A DNA stretch of 14,702 nucleotides from Ruminococcus sp. UBA946 (lineage in GTDB: Bacteria; Bacillota; Clostridia; Oscillospirales; Ruminococcaceae), in the NCBI GenBank assembly GCA_002293295.1, contig DBCY01000028.1:1-14702 (forward strand), in the 5' to 3' direction. Each line of letters begins with the position of its first letter. Within the stretch, counting starts at the first letter, position 1. Shown here piece by piece: positions 1-6,548 of this stretch. The notes beneath the pieces were generated by a model. That model searched no databases. It was given only the letters and a program-made list of their open reading frames with translations, and had not been told where the DNA came from. The position numbers were made by a program, and so were the translations under genes.

Positions 1-36
1 AAAGCAAACTTATATATTACCGAATTTCCTTAAATC

Positions 37-69
37 AAAAGCAGGGAGCATACCGTTCCCTGCTTTTTT
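37..69 (+). terminator. Intrinsic terminator of an upstream gene outside the window
   Basis: An 11-bp perfect stem (AAAAGCAGGGA at 37-47 with TCCCTGCTTTT at 57-67) encloses a 9-nt loop and runs into six T residues at 64-69. The A-tract on the left arm makes it partly bidirectional, so it may also stop the convergent fabV transcript. The better T-run is on the plus strand, which implies a plus-strand gene ending just left of the window. Confidence 0.85.
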
Positions 70-96
70 GGCTCAATTCGTAAATTCCTAAGACCT

Positions 97-124
97 CTGA
101 CAACTGTTCACTGACCACTGCCAG
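97..124. repeat. Degenerate heptanucleotide tandem repeat
   Basis: Four consecutive 7-bp units share the start CTG: CTGACAA, CTGTTCA, CTGACCA and CTGCCAG. A decayed fifth unit (CTAACCG, 125-131) runs into the fabV stop codon and last codons. The 7-bp period is seen directly. Similar short heptameric repeats occur between genes in many bacterial genomes; their role is not established. Confidence 0.7.
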
Positions 125-1309
125 CTAACCGTCAATGCTTTCTATACCGCCGTCAACAGCCGTATCCTTACCATAATCGACGCCTTTAATCCCGAAGCCG
201 AACAGCTCCTCGAAATCATTAAGGTATCCTGCGGCATCGGCGTATTCCTCAAGGTTGTCATTATTAACGGTATTCCAGATTTCCAGAACCCTGCTCTGGA
301 CGTCCTGACGCATTTCGAGGTCGTCAAGTCGGATAAGCCCGCTTTCATCAAGTACAGGGGGGAAAAGCTTTTCGGCGAAAAGCCTGTGCATCTGTTCGAT
401 ACAGCCCTCATGAATCCCCTTTTCCTTCATAACCTTAAAAAGTATTGAAATATAGAGGGGGACAACGGGAATAGCGCTTGACGACTGCGTTACAAGAGCT
501 TTGTTCACCGATACGAACGCTTTAATACCGCCCGGCTCCCCGGTTATTTCCTTTGCTGTTTTAACGAGATGGTTTTTAGCCTGCCCGATAGTACCGTTCG
601 TATACATGGGGTGGGTGATTTCAGGACCGATATAGGAATATGCAATAGTAACGGCGTTTTCGGTTATTGCGTCCGCTTTTAAAAGCCGGTCAATCCATTC
701 CTTCCAGTCCTCACCGCCCATTACCTTAACGGTATGGGCGATTTCTTCGTCCGTTGCAGGGGGAATAGTAACGTTATAAACTGTCCTGCTGTTTATATCA
801 ACGGTTTTGTTTGTATATTCCTCCCCGATTGTTTTCAGGCATGAAGTGTAAACTTCTCCGATACTTCCGGTTCTCCTGGGAGCGGCAAGGCTGTAAATCA
901 CCGCGTCAACTTTTCCTGAATCTTTTTTAATCAGGCTTATGGTTTTTTCCTTAATCTTATCCGAAAAAGCGTCGCCGTTAATAGTTTTAGCATAAATCCC
1001 ATCTGTATGCGCAATTTTTTCAAAGGCGGCTGTATTGTACCACCCGGCAGTTCCCGTGCGCTTTCCGTCGCCTTTTTTATCGAATATAACTCCGATGGTG
1101 GCGGCATTAAAGGAATAAGCTGCGGCAATTCTCGAAGCTAAACCATATCCCATAGAAGCCCCGATAACAAGAACTTTTTCCGGAGTGTCCGGTATTTTCA
1201 GCTTCGGCTGTGACTTTACATATTCAATCTGCGAACGCACGTTTTCATAACATCCCTCAGGGTGCGCGGTCGTGCATATGAATCCTCTTATTTTCGGAGT
1301 TACTATCAT
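125..1309 (-). CDS. fabV: Trans-2-enoyl-ACP/CoA reductase, FabV/Ter family
   Basis: This 394-residue cytoplasmic enzyme should reduce trans-2-enoyl-ACP or -CoA with NAD(P)H, the last step of fatty acid elongation or of crotonyl-CoA reduction. Length matches the family (about 400 aa). Visible features are the N-terminal HPEGC (16-20), the dinucleotide-binding Gly-rich loop GASMGYG (50-56), and the hallmark catalytic Tyr-x8-Lys, Y236 and K245, in MYTNGTIGQAK. The stretches VKVMGGEDW, AYSYIGPE and FVSVNKALVT are family signatures. Asp77 follows the second strand where NADH-preferring Ter enzymes have an acidic residue, so NADH is the likely donor (inference). The ATG at 1309 has AGGA nine bases upstream. 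It is monocistronic, with its own promoter, and lies downstream of a terminated M23 gene. ACP versus CoA specificity cannot be decided from sequence. Confidence 0.95.
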   Translation of the reverse strand: MIVTPKIRGFICTTAHPEGCYENVRSQIEYVKSQPKLKIPDTPEKVLVIGASMGYGLASRIAAAYSFNAATIGVIFDKKGDGKRTGTAGWYNTAAFEKIAHTDGIYAKTINGDAFSDKIKEKTISLIKKDSGKVDAVIYSLAAPRRTGSIGEVYTSCLKTIGEEYTNKTVDINSRTVYNVTIPPATDEEIAHTVKVMGGEDWKEWIDRLLKADAITENAVTIAYSYIGPEITHPMYTNGTIGQAKNHLVKTAKEITGEPGGIKAFVSVNKALVTQSSSAIPVVPLYISILFKVMKEKGIHEGCIEQMHRLFAEKLFPPVLDESGLIRLDDLEMRQDVQSRVLEIWNTVNNDNLEEYADAAGYLNDFEELFGFGIKGVDYGKDTAVDGGIESIDG

Positions 1310-1335
1310 AATTTTTTATCCTTTTATTTTAAAAT

Positions 1336-1371
1336 CAGAGTGTTAAAAGCTGTTTGGTTCACAACACCCTG
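1336..1371 (-). promoter_or_regulatory. Inverted repeat at the start of the fabV transcript
   Basis: Read on the minus strand, CAGGGTGTT (1371-1363) pairs with AACACTCTG (1344-1336) through nine pairs, one of them G-U, around an 18-nt loop. It begins immediately after the predicted -10 box, so it would be the first structure in the fabV mRNA, or an operator overlapping the transcription start. No known regulator motif was recognised. Confidence 0.5.
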
Positions 1372-1375
1372 ATAT

Positions 1376-1404
1376 ATTTTACCATGACTGCAATTAAAAA
1401 TCAA
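1376..1404 (-). promoter_or_regulatory. Sigma-A-type promoter of fabV
   Basis: On the minus strand a -35 TTGATT (1404-1399) and a -10 TAAAAT (1381-1376) are separated by exactly 17 bases. Predicted transcription start is about 1369, giving a leader of about 60 nt before the ATG at 1309. Confidence 0.65.
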
Positions 1405-1452
1405 GCGAATTTCACATTTTTAAAGCTTCTGAATAAATTATAAAATACTATT

Positions 1453-1474
1453 TGTATAATTATACATAATGTAT
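1453..1474. repeat. Overlapping AT-rich palindromes
   Basis: TGTATAATTATACA (1453-1466) is a perfect 14-bp palindrome and overlaps ATACATAATGTAT (1462-1474), a second palindrome with a single central base. They lie about 50 bp upstream of the fabV -35 box and just beyond the terminator of the M23 gene. An operator role is possible, but AT-rich intergenic DNA yields such palindromes by chance. Confidence 0.35.
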
Positions 1475-1484
1475 TATATCTGAT

Positions 1485-1517
1485 AAAAACAAGGCTGTTA
1501 TCAACCTGATAACAGCC
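1485..1517 (-). terminator. Intrinsic terminator of the M23 peptidase gene
   Basis: On the minus strand GGCTGTTATCA and TGATAACAGCC form a perfect 11-bp stem with a 3-nt loop, followed by TTGTTTTTA. It starts 13 bp past the stop codon of the gene ending at 1530, so that gene and fabV are probably separate transcription units. Confidence 0.9.
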
Positions 1518-1529
1518 CCTTTGCTTATA

Positions 1530-3374
1530 TTAATACTGTGTGACATAATCAATCGGATTCAGTATTTCGCCGTTGCTCGAAATTATTTCAAAATGCAGGT
1601 GGTTACCGTCCGAATCACCGGTGCTTCCCACATAACCGAGGATTTGCCCCTCAACGACGCGGTCGCCGTTGCTGATTGCAATACTGCTCATATGGGCGTA
1701 AAGCGAATCATTTGAATCATCCTGGGCGACGCGGACGCAGTTGCCGTAGCCGTCGCCCCTGTTGCCCGCGCGGGTAACGTATCCGTTTGCCGTTGCGAAT
1801 ATAGGGGTTCCGTATGGTGCGGCTATGTCGATACCCTTATGTCCTCTGCCGTCGCCTCTGTATGCCGATATGTATCCGCCGTCAACGGGCCAGAAATAAT
1901 CGCCTGAACCGCCGTTCCCGGTGCTGACCGGAGTGGTGGTTGCTCTTGTTCCGACTCTTGAATGCTGGGTGACAGGTTCTGAAATCACATCTTCCTCAAT
2001 GATTTTCCTGCTGACCACGGTATCGTTTTTATATTTAACCAGTGCGGTTACCTTTTTTTCGCCTTCAACGCCCTTGATATCAACCTGGGTTTCACCCTTA
2101 TAAAGGTTGGCATCCTCGGTTTTTACCGTCTCGTAATCTATTTTTGCGTTATAAACTACTTCCTTCGTCTGCATAACCTGTAAGAACGGAACCTCGGCGC
2201 TGAGCTGAATTATTGCTCCCACAGGGCAGTTCTCGGTAATGTCGGGAATTATTTCTCCGTTATATGAAACGCTGCACATTTTCAGCTCGTCAATAGTCAT
2301 ATCATTATCCAGCGCTAAATCCCACGGGGTATCCCCGTTTTCAACCTCATAATAAACCGGTTCCGCTACAACGGCGGTAAGGGTATTTATAATGTCCTGC
2401 TGAGAAATAATTTCATCCGGGGTTACATATTGTTCGTAACCGTATTCAATTTCCTTATCAAATTCAACCGAAACAACGTCTTCGGAAAGATAGCGGGATT
2501 TGGTGGCGTTCATGAACTGCTCAATCCGGTTAAAATCGGAAACTGCGCCTATTGTCTCGCCGTCTACCGTAACAGGGAAAGCCCTTACCTTATCCTCCCC
2601 GTCCGGGGTCTGCATAATCTGGTCAGAGGAATCAGACTGTTTTAGAAAATCCCCGCCGCTTTCGGGAGCGTTGCCCGATTCGATTTCCGGTATCTGACCG
2701 GCAATTATATCAACAAGGGCATCCTCGCCGATAATTTCGTCTTCAGCGCCCAGAGGCTTGATTGAAAAGCTTGCGGCGACAGAATTAAGAGCTCCCGTAT
2801 CATAATATGTAGCCCTCTCGGAAATCGTCTTCTGCGCGCCGTCGATAACTGATTCCTCATTGACGATGCCTATTTCCTGACCGTTGAATCCGACTGAGAT
2901 TCCATAATTTACAGCCGCAGTTTCGGAAACCACGGAAATAAGAACCGCAACGGAAACAACAGGAACAATATAATTGAAAGCTGTTCTTAAAATGATTCTG
3001 TTGCGTTTTTTCCGGCGGAAAGAATCGGTTACCTGAAGGGTCAGAGCTTTAAAAGCTCCAAGCTCCGTTTTTCTCTTTTTAAATGTTTTTCCAGTATTAA
3101 TAACCGCTTCGGCAAAATTTATAAGCTTTATGCCTGCGCTTCGGGCATGCTTTTTTAAACCTGTCAGGATATTATGTTTAAGCGGAGAAAAAAACGACAG
3201 GATTTTCTTTGTTAAAACAGCAGCCGCTCTTACTGCCGCCGATGACGCGCTTTTTATTATATATGCAACGAGAACCCCGACCCCGACCATTGCCGTATCC
3301 AGTAAATTTGCTTTTTCAGTCCGGGCCGGAACGTCAGCCGGGTCTTTTTTCGAAATCCGATGAGCATCGTTCAT
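1530..3374 (-). CDS. Membrane-anchored LysM-G5-M23 peptidoglycan endopeptidase
   Basis: A 614-residue cell-wall hydrolase. An unusually long basic N-terminus of about 125 residues, probably cytoplasmic or partly membrane-associated (hydrophobic patch 28-53), precedes a clear transmembrane helix at 127-149. Outside follow a LysM-like domain (about 341-392, YEVENGDTPWDLAL), a G5 domain (about 400-475, ending in the typical VxSRKIIEEDVISEPV pattern), a Thr/Ser/Gly linker, and a C-terminal LytM/M23 domain (about 508-605). The zinc ligands and catalytic residues are present: H512 and D516 in GHKGID, H561 in YAHMS, and H592/H594 in GNHLHFE. An active metallo-endopeptidase cutting peptide cross-bridges is therefore expected, tethered to the membrane and bound to glycan through LysM. 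AAGGAG lies about nine bases before the ATG. Own promoter and own terminator. Confidence 0.93.
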   Translation of the reverse strand: MNDAHRISKKDPADVPARTEKANLLDTAMVGVGVLVAYIIKSASSAAVRAAAVLTKKILSFFSPLKHNILTGLKKHARSAGIKLINFAEAVINTGKTFKKRKTELGAFKALTLQVTDSFRRKKRNRIILRTAFNYIVPVVSVAVLISVVSETAAVNYGISVGFNGQEIGIVNEESVIDGAQKTISERATYYDTGALNSVAASFSIKPLGAEDEIIGEDALVDIIAGQIPEIESGNAPESGGDFLKQSDSSDQIMQTPDGEDKVRAFPVTVDGETIGAVSDFNRIEQFMNATKSRYLSEDVVSVEFDKEIEYGYEQYVTPDEIISQQDIINTLTAVVAEPVYYEVENGDTPWDLALDNDMTIDELKMCSVSYNGEIIPDITENCPVGAIIQLSAEVPFLQVMQTKEVVYNAKIDYETVKTEDANLYKGETQVDIKGVEGEKKVTALVKYKNDTVVSRKIIEEDVISEPVTQHSRVGTRATTTPVSTGNGGSGDYFWPVDGGYISAYRGDGRGHKGIDIAAPYGTPIFATANGYVTRAGNRGDGYGNCVRVAQDDSNDSLYAHMSSIAISNGDRVVEGQILGYVGSTGDSDGNHLHFEIISSNGEILNPIDYVTQY

Positions 3375-3496
3375 TTAAAGCAACTCCTTTTCAAACGATT
3401 ACACATATTTTTTATCTATCTGATTTACAGCTTCACAGTATAACTTATGTAAATTAAAATAATCAAAACGGTTACAAAACAGTAACATCAACTAAC

Positions 3497-3524
3497 ATTA
3501 TACAGCATTTTTAGAAAAAATCAA
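3497..3524 (-). promoter_or_regulatory. Sigma-A-type promoter of the M23 peptidase gene
   Basis: On the minus strand a -35 TTGATT (3524-3519) and a consensus -10 TATAAT (3502-3497) are 16 bases apart. The leader would be about 115 nt. A second, weaker candidate nearer the gene is TTGATT with TATACT at 18-bp spacing. Confidence 0.55.
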
Positions 3525-3760
3525 CTATACAACCAATTTAGTCACATTTTAATAACATTTTTTAGTTACATGCACAATTTTTTACTGCTCATTTAAGCAA
3601 TATTTACAAACAAAAAATCGTTAAATAAAAAAATTTGTTTTTTGGTGATGAAAAACAAAAAATCAAAATATAACGGCGATTCACTTAATTATATTTAACT
3701 AAGCATTATATATAAAAGCCTGTCTGTTTTTTGTCCAAAATGATGGATGTGCTTATGTAA
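3525..3760. other. AT-rich non-coding stretch
   Basis: No coding frame with a ribosome site was found on either strand. The stretch is very AT-rich. TTTGTTTTT (3634-3642) and AAAAACAAA (3651-3659) form a 9-bp inverted repeat, and ACAAAAAATC occurs twice (3610-3619 and 3655-3664). The likely content is only upstream DNA of the M23 promoter. Confidence 0.5.
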
Positions 3761-3793
3761 AAAAGTTACAGAATAATAACATCTGTAACTTTT
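3761..3793 (-). terminator. Intrinsic terminator, minus strand
   Basis: On the minus strand AAAAGTTACAG (3793-3783) pairs with CTGTAACTTTT (3771-3761) over 11 bp with an 11-nt loop, and the T-run extends to six (3764-3759). It would end the transcript of the gene stopping at 4011 after a 3' region of about 220 nt, or end a separate small RNA from the foldable island before it. The plus-strand reading has only four T residues. Confidence 0.65.
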
Positions 3794-3809
3794 CTCAAAT
3801 ATAATGATA

Positions 3810-3985
3810 AACACAAACCGTGTTCCCGCTGGAAAAACGTATAAATTCCGGGAATAACAAGGTGAAAGCCGTCCGGAAAGACATACGTTTGCACCTATAA
3901 GAAAAAATTTTTAATTTCGCCGCTTAACGCAGACGTCAGTTTGATGAATAAATTCAAGCCTGCCGCAGTGCAGCGCCTGACGGCA
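3810..3985. other. Strongly foldable, GC-richer intergenic island; candidate structured RNA
   Basis: This island stands out from its AT-rich surroundings. AAACGTAT (3835-3842) pairs with ATACGTTT (3883-3890). Nested inside, TTCCGG (3846-3851) pairs with CCGGAA (3873-3878). AACAC (3810-3814) pairs with GTGTT (3820-3824). TGCCGCAG (3961-3968) pairs with CTGACGGCA (3977-3985) with one bulged A. A competing pairing, TTCCCG (3823-3828) with CGGGAA (3849-3854), is also possible. It lies between the stop codon at 4011 and the minus-strand terminator at 3761-3793, so it is either a structured 3' UTR or a small RNA. I could not match it to 6S RNA, c-di-GMP, c-di-AMP, cobalamin or other riboswitches by eye. 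Confidence 0.4.
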
Positions 3986-4010
3986 TAAATTAAATTTAAA
4001 GCTTTATATA

Positions 4011-4886
4011 TCATCTGACTGCATTGATAATTTTATTATCCTTTATTTTTTTATCTGATTCGTTATCGCTGTCAAAAGAATAATTATAGATAATTTCATT
4101 AACCGCATTGGCATAAATAAAAAACAAATAAGGCAGAACCAAAAATAACGGGAAAATGAATATGCAAGGCACAATCCATTTTATGAAGGAACAGACGACA
4201 TCGGTCATGTACATTTCCCTGCCGTACATCATCTTAATGCTCCTTTCGATAATCTCGTCAGCTCCGGTATCAGGGTCCAGTGCAAAAACATAAGGAACCA
4301 GACAGTATCTTAAGGAGAAAAACATATAAGCCGCGGCAAGGCAGCATACCATTAATATCAGCAATACCGTGGACAGGGTATACCAAAAGGAGTTGCCGGT
4401 GTTCCTCGATACGGTAAAGGCAAGATAATGCTCGGCAGCTCCGATAATAAGGAATACCAAGGTAAAGAGCATCTTTTTTTTCAGTACCTTGAATTTAATT
4501 CTGACCGTCCTGACAAACCTTTTCATATTTGAATAGCAGCCGAAAAAGCTTTGAGCGCTAACGGCACGTCCCCGGACATTCTGCATTAAAAACCAGCTTA
4601 CGCCGAAATCAAACGGTATTTTTACTATATATGAAACTAAGACGAATAAAAGAGTCAGGCAAATTACGGCGGCGCTGTGTTCATAGAATACCTTTGTAAA
4701 ATTCCCGCTCCCGCTGAGAAAATCAAAACCGTATAAAACGCCGATTGTAATAACCCACATAAAACCGAATGCGAAATAATAACCTGCTGTAATAATAACT
4801 ATGCCCGCCGTTTCACTCCAGCATTCAGACATTTGCCTTAAAGCTGTTTTTTTTAATTCCGAAAGGTTTTTAAGCTCCAACTGCAT
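4011..4886 (-). CDS. DUF975-like multi-pass membrane protein
   Basis: A 291-residue integral membrane protein of unknown function. Hydrophobic segments lie at about 27-51, 70-92, 139-158, 168-192 and 235-258. The C-terminal part (LRYCLVPYVFALDPDTGADE, then IIERSIKMMYGR and a final hydrophobic pair) fits the conserved region of the DUF975 family, where a 'Tyr-x-Leu-(Val/Ile)-Pro-Tyr ... Asp-Pro ... Ser ... Met-x-Gly' pattern precedes the last membrane segments. The tail is charged and Asp/Lys-rich (271-285). It follows the phosphatase gene by 45 bp on the same strand with no terminator between them, so the two are probably co-transcribed. The AGGGG before the ATG is only two bases away; the TTG two codons later has better spacing and may be the real start. 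Family assignment by eye, function unknown. Confidence 0.75.
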   Translation of the reverse strand: MQLELKNLSELKKTALRQMSECWSETAGIVIITAGYYFAFGFMWVITIGVLYGFDFLSGSGNFTKVFYEHSAAVICLTLLFVLVSYIVKIPFDFGVSWFLMQNVRGRAVSAQSFFGCYSNMKRFVRTVRIKFKVLKKKMLFTLVFLIIGAAEHYLAFTVSRNTGNSFWYTLSTVLLILMVCCLAAAYMFFSLRYCLVPYVFALDPDTGADEIIERSIKMMYGREMYMTDVVCSFIKWIVPCIFIFPLFLVLPYLFFIYANAVNEIIYNYSFDSDNESDKKIKDNKIINAVR

Positions 4887-4931
4887 TACCCCTTTATATA
4901 ATACGTAAAATCAGACCTTCGTAAATGATAA

Positions 4932-5561
4932 TTATTCGTTACTAAGCATATTTCCGGGTATCCTGCCCAGTATTTCAAATGTTTTTCCGTTCTGCCAAAG
5001 CATAGCCGTAACGAGGATTTCATAGCCTTCCCCGGCGCCGCAGGCAAAATCCATGGGTTTAAGCTTCGGCAATCCGAAGCATGACATTATATTCATAAGT
5101 ATTCCCGAATGAGTAACAACGCCGGAATGAGTAATCCCTTCCTTCAACATATCCCCGATAATAAGCTCAAGGGAATTATAACAGCGCGTTATCATGCTGC
5201 GCAGGCTTTCTCCGTTCGGCGGGGGATTGTCAAAACCGCCTTTCAGCCAGTTTTTATATGAATCAAGATTAATAAGGTCGTCAACGCACAGCCCTTCAAA
5301 AACTCCGAAGTCCATTTCCCTCAAATCATCGCATATTACGACCTGTCTTTCCGGAAAAAGTATACCGGCGGACTGCAAAGCTCTATTTAAAGGACTTGAG
5401 TATACGCGCTGCACCTTCGGATATTCATACAGGTCATATTTAGACTGTAATTCTTCCGCGCCTTTTTCAGACAGGGGCGAATCCGTAACACCGGCATAAA
5501 TACCGTTTTCATTCGCTTCTGTATGACCGTGACGCAAAAAACTGATTCTGTAGCCCTTCAT
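4932..5561 (-). CDS. Histidine phosphatase superfamily protein (PGAM/CobC-like)
   Basis: A 209-residue cytoplasmic phosphatase of the RHG branch. The catalytic RHG motif is R10-H11-G12, with H11 the expected phospho-acceptor. SSPLNR (55-60) gives the second arginine, E82 in REMDFGVFEG is the usual acid, and H151 in VVTHSG is the second catalytic histidine, so the active site looks complete. Length fits the short PhoE/CobC/GpmB-like group. The substrate cannot be read from sequence: alpha-ribazole phosphate phosphatase (CobC) or a broad-specificity sugar phosphatase are both possible, and no cobalamin gene lies nearby. AAAGGAG eight bases before the ATG supports the start. First gene of a likely two-gene operon with the DUF975-like protein and divergent from the XRE regulator. 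Confidence 0.9.
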   Translation of the reverse strand: MKGYRISFLRHGHTEANENGIYAGVTDSPLSEKGAEELQSKYDLYEYPKVQRVYSSPLNRALQSAGILFPERQVVICDDLREMDFGVFEGLCVDDLINLDSYKNWLKGGFDNPPPNGESLRSMITRCYNSLELIIGDMLKEGITHSGVVTHSGILMNIMSCFGLPKLKPMDFACGAGEGYEILVTAMLWQNGKTFEILGRIPGNMLSNE

Positions 5562-5599
5562 CTGTAAATCTCCTTTTAAATTCCTATGGTTCAGCAGAC

Positions 5600-5629
5600 A
5601 TTATATTATATAACATATACAAAAAGCAA
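5600..5629 (-). promoter_or_regulatory. Sigma-A-type promoter of the phosphatase/DUF975 operon
   Basis: On the minus strand a -35 TTGCTT (5629-5624) and a consensus -10 TATAAT (5605-5600) are 18 bases apart, about 40 bp before the ATG at 5561. A second TATAAT overlaps five bases upstream. Back to back with the XRE promoter. Confidence 0.6.
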
Positions 5630-5664
5630 TGATAACATTTATCGACTTTTTTTAGTGAAACCCC

Positions 5665-5693
5665 TTTACAAATTGTACGTTATCGGTTATAAT
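5665..5693 (+). promoter_or_regulatory. Sigma-A-type promoter of the XRE regulator
   Basis: TTTACA (5665-5670) and a perfect TATAAT (5688-5693) are separated by 17 bases. Predicted start is about 5700, giving a leader of about 56 nt. Its -35 lies 36 bp from that of the divergent promoter, so one bound regulator could affect both units (inference). Confidence 0.75.
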
Positions 5694-5755
5694 TTACTGT
5701 ATGTAGATTAAAATTTTATTCATGATTAAAACTTTTACGGATATAAGGGGGTGGA

Positions 5756-6466
5756 ATGGTGAATTCGGACTTTCCCAGAATAATGACTCTGCTTAGGAAA
5801 GAACGCAGTATCAGCCAGAAAAGCGCTGCAAACGAACTGGGAATATCTCAGGCTCTGCTTTCACATTATGAAAAGGGAATACGCGAATGCGGACTTGAAT
5901 TTTTAGTTAAAGCCGCCGATTATTATAACGTTTCCTGCGATTACCTCTTAGGGCGTTCCCCCGAACCGGCAGGAAAAACAATATCATATGACGACATACC
6001 CGACCACGACCCTAATAAGAAGGAACAGATTAATCCGGGCGGAATTATGGGTTCGTTCAATAAAAAACTGATTATAAATTCTGTAAACGTTCTGTATTCG
6101 CTTATGCAGAAAACGGGCAGCAACACATTGCTGAAAGAAATATCAGGCTTTTTAATGCTCAGCATATATAAGATGTTCAGAATCATTTATTCCGCCAATT
6201 CTAAGAATGACCAGAGGTTTTTTACCGTTTCGGAAATTGTTTACCCCGGTATGTCATCCGCCGCAATGAATATGTGCGAAACGAACGCCCATGCGTCTGC
6301 GAAAGGCATTGCGGTAAACGGCGGCGATACCGTAATAGAGACTGAGGATTCGGTTATAACCACCAATTCGCTGTCGGAGGAATATGCTGGCTATGCGTCG
6401 TCCCTGCTTAATATAATAAAAAACAGCGAGGCAAGAATACAGATGCTTAATCCCCCCGAAAAATAG
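5756..6466 (+). CDS. XRE-family helix-turn-helix transcriptional regulator
   Basis: A 236-residue protein with an N-terminal Cro/C1-type DNA-binding domain (about 8-65). The pattern MTLLRKERSISQKSAANELG, then ISQALLSHYEKGIRECGLEFL, then KAADYYNVSCDYLLGR is the classic five-helix XRE fold, with the recognition helix around 31-38. A flexible, Asp/Pro-containing linker (72-96) leads to a mostly helical C-terminal part (about 98-230) that I do not recognise; it may be a dimerisation or sensor module. AAGGGGG is four bases from the ATG at 5756 but seven from the in-frame GTG at 5759, so translation may begin one codon later. Transcribed alone from a good promoter, ends at a strong terminator, and is divergent from the phosphatase operon, which it might regulate along with itself (inference). 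Confidence 0.88.
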   Translation: MVNSDFPRIMTLLRKERSISQKSAANELGISQALLSHYEKGIRECGLEFLVKAADYYNVSCDYLLGRSPEPAGKTISYDDIPDHDPNKKEQINPGGIMGSFNKKLIINSVNVLYSLMQKTGSNTLLKEISGFLMLSIYKMFRIIYSANSKNDQRFFTVSEIVYPGMSSAAMNMCETNAHASAKGIAVNGGDTVIETEDSVITTNSLSEEYAGYASSLLNIIKNSEARIQMLNPPEK

Positions 6467-6486
6467 CAGCTCTGCTGAAAATCAAT

Positions 6487-6528
6487 ACAAGTGCGATGGG
6501 TTTTTATATCCTACGCACTTGTTTTTTT
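6487..6528 (+). terminator. Intrinsic terminator of the XRE regulator gene
   Basis: ACAAGTGCG (6487-6495) pairs with CGCACTTGT (6514-6522), a 9-bp perfect stem with an 18-nt loop, followed by seven T residues (6522-6528). It sits between convergent genes. The minus-strand reading has only a weak T-run (ATTGATTTT), so it may serve the kinase gene poorly or not at all. Confidence 0.88.
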
Positions 6529-6548
6529 CTGCCGTTTCAAGATTAGTA

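Noticed and set aside
1338..1365. Rex-like operator in the fabV leader (TTGTGAA half-site with a TTAACA-like partner)
   Set aside because: The half-sites are about ten bases apart instead of the four expected for Rex, and the second half is imperfect.
3835..3896. Cobalamin or GEMM riboswitch (GGTGAAAGCC then CCGGAAA looked suggestive)
   Set aside because: The cobalamin core that should follow (CCGC-ACTGT and GCCAGGAGACC-type elements) and the GEMM tetraloop-receptor elements are absent, and no transport, cobalamin or c-di-GMP gene is downstream on either strand.
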